Source: Serratia ficaria (GTDB lineage Bacteria; Pseudomonadota; Gammaproteobacteria; Enterobacterales; Enterobacteriaceae). Taken from it: a stretch of 64,000 bases of DNA. Positions 58,919-64,000 of the stretch are shown here, piece by piece (within the stretch, counting starts at the first letter, position 1; every line of letters starts with the position of its first letter). The notes under the pieces are model-generated. The model was given only the letters and a program-made list of their open reading frames with translations, made no database searches and was not told the origin of the DNA. The stretch covers positions 1,302,001 through 1,366,000 of the forward strand of contig NZ_LT906479.1 in NCBI RefSeq assembly GCF_900187015.1, given 5' to 3'. Position numbers and translations under genes: made by a program.

Positions 58919-59365
58919 TTACTTGGCGTCGTGCAGCGTATCGTCTTCGCGGCAGTCACCGGTTTCACAGTGGCCGTACAGGTACAGGCTGTGGTTGGTG
59001 AGTTTGATGCCGTGTTGCTTGGCGATGTCGCGCTGACGCGCTTCGATCGATTCATCTCTGAATTCGATCACTTTGCCGCAGTCCAGGCAGATCAGGTGAT
59101 CGTGGTGGTGCTGCTGGGTCAGTTCGAATACGGACTTGCCGCCTTCGAAATTGTGACGAGTCACAATGCCCGCATCATCAAACTGGTTCAGCACGCGGTA
59201 AACCGTCGCCAGTCCGATTTCTTCGCCCATATCTATCAGTTTTTTATACAAATCTTCCGCACTGACGTGATGGCATTCCGGATTTTGCAGTACTTCCAGG
59301 ATTTTGAGTCGCGGAAGCGTGACTTTTAAGCCGGCCTTCTTCAATGCGGTGTTGTTGTCAGTCAT
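58919..59365 (-). CDS. fur: Ferric uptake regulator Fur
   Basis: The 148-residue iron-responsive repressor has a winged helix-turn-helix N-terminal half and a dimer domain. It shows the metal-binding H-H-H-D-H at 86-90 and Cys93/Cys96 (C-L-D-C). Its length equals E. coli Fur. The gene follows fldA in the same direction with 330 bp between. Chitin genes end just before it on the other strand. Confidence 0.98.
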   Translation of the reverse strand: MTDNNTALKKAGLKVTLPRLKILEVLQNPECHHVSAEDLYKKLIDMGEEIGLATVYRVLNQFDDAGIVTRHNFEGGKSVFELTQQHHHDHLICLDCGKVIEFRDESIEARQRDIAKQHGIKLTNHSLYLYGHCETGDCREDDTLHDAK

Positions 59366-59695
59366 GCGGATTCAGTCCTGTTACTATGCTAATCAAGTTG
59401 AGGCGTTCTCGCCTGTGGCATCGGTCGGCACAAAGAGTTAATTGCGTCTCATTATAGAACCGGTTGCCCTAAATGGAAACCGCCGGTTGTTAACAAAGAT
59501 ATAATTGCACTATTGCATGGTACACATGCAACGCCTTGATGGATGGGATAAACCGATATCTCAGTCTACCGTGACGATGTGGGAAGTTACCAATATGTAG
59601 CTTCTATTGCAGCAATCCATGCTGCCGATGACGGCCCTGCTGGCCACACTATGCACTTTGCAGGGCCTTTGTTCAACCTTTAGGCAACAATGGCC
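59366..59695. other. fldA-fur intergenic region
   Basis: This 330-bp region must hold the fur promoter and leader. An 8-bp stem GGCCCTGC/GCAGGGCC (59633-59667) after fldA may end or stabilise the fldA transcript. In E. coli a small translated frame (uof) lies just before fur; here only a 10-codon frame is seen, too weak to call. No clear Fur box was found by eye. Confidence 0.4.
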
Positions 59696-60235
59696 TCAGC
59701 CGACGATGTCGGCCAGGCTCAGTTCTTCGACGATCTGTTTGACCCAGGCTTCGACACGTTCGTTGGTCAGCTCCGGTTGGCGATCTTCGTCGATAGCCAG
59801 GCCGATGAAGTGGTCGTCGTCCGCCAGGCCCTTGGACGCTTCGAAATGGTAGCCCTTGGTTGGCCAGTGGCCGACGATGGCGGCGCCGTGGGGTTCGATG
59901 ATGTCGCGGATGGTGCCCATCGCATCACAGAAGTATTCCGCGTAGTCTTCCTGGTCGCCGCAGCCGAACAGCGCAACCAGCTTGCCGTTGAAGTCGACTT
60001 CTTCCAGCGTCGGGAAAAAGTCATCCCAGTCGCACTGCGCTTCACCGTAGTACCAGGTTGGGATACCCAGCAGCAGGATATCGAAACCTTCCAGATCCTC
60101 TTTGCTGCTTTTGGCGATGTCGTGCACTTCAGACACCTCGTCGCCAAACTGTTTCTGGAGAATTTTCTGGATCATTTTGGCAATGTTTTCGGTATTGCCA
60201 GTGTCGCTGCCAAAGAAAATGCCTACAGTAGCCAT
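59696..60235 (-). CDS. fldA: Flavodoxin 1 FldA
   Basis: The 179-residue long-chain flavodoxin binds FMN. The phosphate loop G-S-D-T-G-N-T-E at 9-16 and the isoalloxazine segments P-T-W-Y-Y-G and G-C-G-D-Q-E-D-Y are conserved. It carries electrons to enzymes such as MetH, IspG/IspH and radical SAM proteins, among which LipA and MiaB are encoded here. ATG 60235 gives the family start. It has three residues more than E. coli FldA, in the loop after Q-K-I-L-Q-K. Confidence 0.97.
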   Translation of the reverse strand: MATVGIFFGSDTGNTENIAKMIQKILQKQFGDEVSEVHDIAKSSKEDLEGFDILLLGIPTWYYGEAQCDWDDFFPTLEEVDFNGKLVALFGCGDQEDYAEYFCDAMGTIRDIIEPHGAAIVGHWPTKGYHFEASKGLADDDHFIGLAIDEDRQPELTNERVEAWVKQIVEELSLADIVG

Positions 60236-60498
60236 ATCGCGTATAACCTTTAAATTCAATTAATTGCATTACACGATGTTAGTGCTGACCCCGCTAACAC
60301 CGATTAAAATGATGCCATGGCAAAAGCCGGCCGCCGCAGTGGCGGGCGCCGTGTGGGCGCGGTCTCTTGCCGGTAAACGCCTATCATGCCAGAAATTTAC
60401 CCCGGGGTTTTATCGCATTTATGCGATGCCGGAGGAGAGTAAAACGGTGTTGATCCGGCGTCATCCTTAACGCCGCGCCGCATGTGCGGCCGAAGAGA

Positions 60499-60786
60499 TC
60501 AATGTTCTGGCTGTTCTTCCGCCAGCTGCGCCAGCAGCATTTGCTCAATGAGCTCGCTGCGGCTGATATTGCGCTGTTCCGCCAGTTTGTTCAGGGCGTC
60601 CACCGCATCCGCGTTGATTTTCAACTCCACGCGCCGCAATCCACGTACTTTATCGCGCCGCAGCTGATTGCGCTTATTGATTCTAAGCTGTTCATCGCGG
60701 GATAGCGGGTTGGTTTTCGGGCGCCCCGGACGGCGTTCATCTGCGAACAGATCCAGCGTCGTGCGATCCGTTTGTTCTTTTGCCAT
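60499..60786 (-). CDS. ybfE: LexA-regulated-family protein YbfE
   Basis: The 95-residue protein has the YbfE pattern R-P-G-R-P-K-T-N-P-L-S-R-D-E-Q and a C-terminal ribbon-helix-helix-like segment (V-E-L-K-I-N-A-D-A-V-D-A-L-N). It could bind DNA. In E. coli the gene is LexA-controlled, but I see no clear LexA box upstream of it here. Function is unknown. Confidence 0.9.
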   Translation of the reverse strand: MAKEQTDRTTLDLFADERRPGRPKTNPLSRDEQLRINKRNQLRRDKVRGLRRVELKINADAVDALNKLAEQRNISRSELIEQMLLAQLAEEQPEH

Positions 60787-60993
60787 AGGTAGCGGTACTG
60801 CAAGGAAGTTTGCATCAAAAAGCGTTTTACACGCTTCCGGACGATTCGGTTAACACACTTCGGGCCAATAAACCCTAACCCAAATTCACCCCCGGACTGG
60901 CGTTAGCGAACACGCTGGGCAGGGCGGCAAAATTATAGCGCGCCATATTACCCCAGCAGATAGAGCAACGACAATGCTTAACTGAGCCGAAAG

Positions 60994-61025
60994 CGCGCTA
61001 AGCCGTTATCTTTAGCGCGTTTTTT
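60994..61025 (+). terminator. Rightward intrinsic terminator with no matching gene
   Basis: CGCGCTAA/TTAGCGCG makes an 8-bp stem followed by six T, pointing right. Both neighbouring genes are read leftward, so no annotated transcript would use it in this sense. In the leftward sense only a short CTTT follows. Confidence 0.6.
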
Positions 61026-61044
61026 CGCCAGCGACGGGCGTTTG

Positions 61045-61806
61045 TCAGGCTTCGCCGAGAAAACGGTGGATGGCGCGCAGCACCGCTTCCGGTTTTTCGG
61101 CGTGCACCCAGTGCCCGGTTCCCGCCACCACGTGCGCGCGGGCCAGCGGGAACTGGCGCGCGATGTCGGCGCGGTAACCGTCCTGCACGTAGGGCGACAG
61201 CCCGCCGCGGATGAACAGCGTCGGGTGCGGCCAGGCGGGCACCTCCTGCCAGCCGGTGACGTTTTCGTACTGCGCGATCAACACCGGCAGGTTGAAACGC
61301 CATTCGCCGTTGTGGAAGGATTTCAGCAGAAACTGGATCACCCCTTCTTCCTGCAGATAATCGCGCATCAGCTGGGCGGCCTGTTGGCGCTGGGTAATGC
61401 CGGCGGCGCTCACGGCCTTCAGCGCGGCGAAAATCTCATCGTGGCGGCGGGTGCGGTAATCCACCGGCGCCACGTCGATGACGATCAGCTTGTCGATGCG
61501 CTCCGGCGCAATGGCGGTCAGCGCCATCGCCGCTTTGCCGCCCATCGAATGGCCGATGACGATGACTTTCTCCAGCTGCAGGTCGTCGAGCAGCGTCAGC
61601 AGATCCTGCGCCATGGCCGGGTAGGTCATCTCTGCGGAACGCGGCGACAGGCCATGGTTGCGCAGATCGACCTTGATGACGCTGTGGCGCCGGTTCAGGT
61701 CGCGCGCCAGCACGCCCAGGTTGTCCAGATTGCCGAACAGGCCGTGGATCAGCAGCACCGGCAGGGCGTCCGACTCGGCGGCCAGCAGTTGATAATGTAA
61801 TTTCAT
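61045..61806 (-). CDS. ybfF: Alpha/beta-hydrolase esterase YbfF
   Basis: The 253-residue serine hydrolase has the oxyanion strand I-H-G-L-F-G-N-L-D-N, the nucleophile elbow G-H-S-M-G-G and the catalytic His near the end in G-H-W-V-H-A-E-K-P. The E. coli enzyme hydrolyses acyl-CoA and related esters. Two starts are possible, 61818 (M-N-F-A-M) and 61806 (M-K-L-H-Y). Neither has a good ribosome site; 61806 is preferred because it matches the E. coli N-terminus. Confidence 0.92.
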   Translation of the reverse strand: MKLHYQLLAAESDALPVLLIHGLFGNLDNLGVLARDLNRRHSVIKVDLRNHGLSPRSAEMTYPAMAQDLLTLLDDLQLEKVIVIGHSMGGKAAMALTAIAPERIDKLIVIDVAPVDYRTRRHDEIFAALKAVSAAGITQRQQAAQLMRDYLQEEGVIQFLLKSFHNGEWRFNLPVLIAQYENVTGWQEVPAWPHPTLFIRGGLSPYVQDGYRADIARQFPLARAHVVAGTGHWVHAEKPEAVLRAIHRFLGEA

Positions 61807-62041
61807 GGCGAAGTTCATGCTGAGAGAGATTCAGATTAGGGTATCATGATTGAATCGCACGATGAATAACGCGGAGTTGAGCGATGCAGCTTGAAGTACG
61901 ACGGGAATAGGTATTAGTCTGCATTTTCCGTTTGGCGACACTTAGTGGTGTTCGCCCCCGCGCTTTTAACCTTATAATCCCATGGCTTGAATGCAGGATC
62001 TGGCTTCAGGTTCTAAGTAGAAAAAACAGTACTGGATAAAG

Positions 62042-62581
62042 ATGAAAACTATTGAAGTCGACGAAGAGCTTTACCGTTATATTGCCAGCCACACGCAACA
62101 CATCGGTGAGAGCGCGTCCGATATTTTACGCCGCATGTTGAAATTTACCGCAGGCCAACCGGTACGCTCCGTACCCGCCGCCGGCGCTCAGTCCGCCGAG
62201 TTGGAAAAGGCGGCGCCCGCGCAGCGCCCGCGCGATCGCGTGCGCGCCGTGCGTGAGCTGCTGCTGTCGGATGAGTACGCCGAGCAGAATAAGGCCGTTA
62301 ACCGTTTTATGCTGGTGCTGTCCACGCTCTATACCCTCGATGCCGCCGGCTTTGCCGCCGCCACCGATGCGTTGCACGGCCGTACCCGCACCTACTTTGC
62401 CGGCGATCAGCAAACCCTGCTGGCCAACGGTACGCATACCAAGCCGAAACACGTTCCGGGCACCCCTTATTGGGTGATTACCAATACCAATACCGGCCGC
62501 AAACGCAGCATGATTGAACACATCATGCAGGCCATGCAGTTCCCGGCGGAACTGATAGAGAAAGTTTGCGGCACCGTCTAA
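62042..62581 (+). CDS. seqA: Replication initiation regulator SeqA
   Basis: The 179-residue protein binds hemimethylated GATC and holds new origins inactive after initiation. The N-terminal oligomerisation part M-K-T-I-E-V-D-E-E-L-Y and the C-terminal DNA-binding part H-V-P-G-T-P-Y-W-V-I-T-N-T-N-T-G-R-K are conserved, joined by a variable linker (about 38-65). It lies 74 bases before pgm and is probably co-transcribed with it. Confidence 0.97.
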   Translation: MKTIEVDEELYRYIASHTQHIGESASDILRRMLKFTAGQPVRSVPAAGAQSAELEKAAPAQRPRDRVRAVRELLLSDEYAEQNKAVNRFMLVLSTLYTLDAAGFAAATDALHGRTRTYFAGDQQTLLANGTHTKPKHVPGTPYWVITNTNTGRKRSMIEHIMQAMQFPAELIEKVCGTV

Positions 62582-62655
62582 TTTAGCGAACAGCCCGTCA
62601 TGCTGGCCGTGCGACATATTGCCCGGCCACTGGCAGGGATGAGGGAGATAGGTCG

Positions 62656-64000
62656 ATGGCGAATAGTCCACGTGCCGGGCAGCCCGCCCGGCAAAGCGAT
62701 TTGATCAACGTAGCCCAGCTTACGTCGCAGTACTATGTGCTGCAGCCGGAAGCGGGCAACGCCGCCCACGCGGTGAAATTCGGGACATCCGGTCACCGCG
62801 GCAGCGCGCTGCGCCACAGTTTTAATGAAGCGCACATTCTCGCCATCGCGCAGGCGATCGCCGAAGTTCGCCGTCAGCAGGGCACTACCGGTCCGTGCTA
62901 CGTCGGCAAGGATACCCATGCGCTGTCGGAGCCGGCCTTCATTTCGGTGCTGGAAGTGCTGACCGCCAACGGCGTCGACGTGGTCGTGCAGGAAAACAAC
63001 GGCTTCACGCCAACGCCGGCGGTATCGCACGCCATCCTGTGCCACAACCGCCAGGGCGGGGCGCAGGCCGACGGCATCGTCATTACCCCTTCCCATAACC
63101 CACCGGAAGACGGCGGCATCAAGTACAACCCGCCGAACGGCGGCCCGGCCGACACCAACCTGACCTCGGTGATTGAAAAGCGCGCCAACGAACTGCTGGC
63201 GCAGCAGTTGAAGGGCGTTCAGCGTCAGTCGCTGGACAAGGCCTGGAACAGCGGCCATCTGCACGCCAAAGATCTGGTGCAGCCGTACGTTGAAGGGCTG
63301 GTCGACGTCGTCGACATGCCCGCCATCCAGCGCGCCGGCCTGAAGCTGGGCGTGGATCCGCTCGGCGGCTCCGGCATCGCTTACTGGCAGCGCGTGGCCG
63401 AGCATTACCAGCTGGACCTGACGCTGGTGAACGATTCCATCGATCAGACCTTCCGCTTTATGCATCTGGATCACGACGGCATCATTCGCATGGATTGCTC
63501 TTCCGAGTCGGCGATGGCCGGGCTACTGGCGCTGCGCGACAAGTTCGATTTGGCGTTCGCCAACGATCCGGATTACGACCGCCACGGCATCGTGACGCCG
63601 AAGGGCCTGATGAACCCGAACCATTATCTGGCGGTGGCCATCAACTACCTGTTCCAGCATCGCCCGCAGTGGGGCGCCGACGTGGCGGTAGGCAAAACGC
63701 TGGTGTCCAGCGCGATGATCGACCGCGTGGTGGCCGACCTCGGCCGCAAGCTGGTGGAAGTGCCGGTCGGTTTCAAGTGGTTCGTTGACGGCCTGTTCGA
63801 CGGCAGCTTCGGCTTCGGCGGCGAAGAGAGCGCCGGGGCATCGTTCCTGCGCTTCAACGGCACGCCGTGGTCGACCGACAAGGACGGCATCATCATGTGC
63901 CTGCTGGCGGCGGAAATCACCGCGGTTACCGGCGAGAACCCGCAGCATCATTACGACGATCTGGCCAAGCGCTTTGGCGCGCCAAGCTATAACCGCATCC
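62656..64000 (+). CDS. pgm: Phosphoglucomutase Pgm, 5' part
   Basis: The first 448 codons of an alpha-D-phosphohexomutase are present; the gene runs off the window (about 547 residues expected). The catalytic phospho-Ser is residue 146 in I-T-P-S-H-N-P, the metal loop is D-P-D-Y-D-R-H-G, and the sugar-binding G-G-E-E-S-A-G-A-S is present. It swaps glucose-1- and glucose-6-phosphate for glycogen, trehalose and UDP-glucose supply. ATG 62656 follows a purine-rich GGGAGATAGG. Confidence 0.96.
   Translation, partial: MANSPRAGQPARQSDLINVAQLTSQYYVLQPEAGNAAHAVKFGTSGHRGSALRHSFNEAHILAIAQAIAEVRRQQGTTGPCYVGKDTHALSEPAFISVLEVLTANGVDVVVQENNGFTPTPAVSHAILCHNRQGGAQADGIVITPSHNPPEDGGIKYNPPNGGPADTNLTSVIEKRANELLAQQLKGVQRQSLDKAWNSGHLHAKDLVQPYVEGLVDVVDMPAIQRAGLKLGVDPLGGSGIAYWQRVAEHYQLDLTLVNDSIDQTFRFMHLDHDGIIRMDCSSESAMAGLLALRDKFDLAFANDPDYDRHGIVTPKGLMNPNHYLAVAINYLFQHRPQWGADVAVGKTLVSSAMIDRVVADLGRKLVEVPVGFKWFVDGLFDGSFGFGGEESAGASFLRFNGTPWSTDKDGIIMCLLAAEITAVTGENPQHHYDDLAKRFGAPSYNRI

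Noticed and set aside
59366..59440. A 10-codon frame before fur (M-P-Q-A-R-T) as a possible uof-like leader peptide
   Set aside because: Too short, with no clear ribosome site and no recalled likeness to the E. coli uof peptide.
60787..60850. LexA box upstream of ybfE
   Set aside because: No CTG-N10-CAG with the expected AT-rich centre was found by eye, so it was not called despite the E. coli precedent.

Overview
The window reads as Enterobacterales chromosome, most likely a Serratia of the S. marcescens complex or a close relative. The backbone order from cspE through crcB, tatE, lipA-lipB, ybeD, dacA-rlpA-mrdBA-rlmH-rsfS, nadD-holA-lptE-leuS, ybeL, rihA, gltLKJI, lnt-corC-ybeY-ybeZ, miaB, ubiF, a tRNA cluster, asnB, nagDCAB/nagE, glnS, chiPQ, fur, fldA, ybfE, ybfF and seqA to pgm is that of E. 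coli. The coding sequence is GC-rich. A chitobiase of exactly 885 codons with its catalytic Asp-Glu at 539/540, and a ChiC-type chitinase with catalytic Glu141, are Serratia traits.

Region by region: 1-3 kb carries the end of a flavodoxin-family gene, a gene-free stretch with two intrinsic terminators, a MASE1-GGDEF diguanylate cyclase, a small zinc-ribbon protein and a cold-shock-domain protein. 3.2-8.3 kb is one leftward operon (M20 amidohydrolase, flavin monooxygenase, GNAT acetyltransferase, ABC permease, ABC ATPase) resembling the Bacillus yxe/snd pathway for S-(2-succino)cysteine and related S-alkyl-cysteines, but without its binding protein. 8.6-12.4 kb holds cspE, a TetR-controlled Bcr/CflA efflux pump, a 31-residue candidate membrane peptide, crcB under a clear fluoride riboswitch, a GNAT protein and tatE. 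12.5-26.2 kb holds lipoate synthesis, cell elongation and peptidoglycan genes, ribosome-associated genes, NAD synthesis, DNA polymerase III delta, LptE and LeuRS. 26.4-32.1 kb has ybeL, an azoreductase with an unusual C-terminal tail, rihA and the glutamate/aspartate transporter. 32.5-40.1 kb has lnt, corC, ybeY, ybeZ, yjdM, miaB and ubiF. 40.1-40.75 kb is a six-tRNA operon (Met-Leu-Gln-Gln-Met-Gln).

40.97-58.7 kb is a chitin and amino-sugar region. A secreted-type chitinase gene lies directly beside nagD. nagBACD and nagE handle GlcNAc, and beyond glnS the chiP porin, chiQ lipoprotein and periplasmic chitobiase genes form one rightward unit. Palindromes fitting NagC operators lie at nagB/nagE and twice upstream of chiP, and the chiP leader has an 18-base perfect complement to the ChiX sRNA seed region as recalled from E. 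coli. The window ends with fur, fldA, ybfE, ybfF, seqA and the 5' part of pgm.

The most unusual feature is an 884-bp non-coding element between glnS and chiP. It has 33-bp imperfect terminal inverted repeats and, inside, two divergent inverted copies of a roughly 160-bp hairpin-rich unit whose best 80 bp match at 76 positions. Other points of interest are a short palindromic repeat that supplies the last codons and stop of miaB, the azoreductase tail, the small membrane ORF, and intrinsic terminators with no matching gene.
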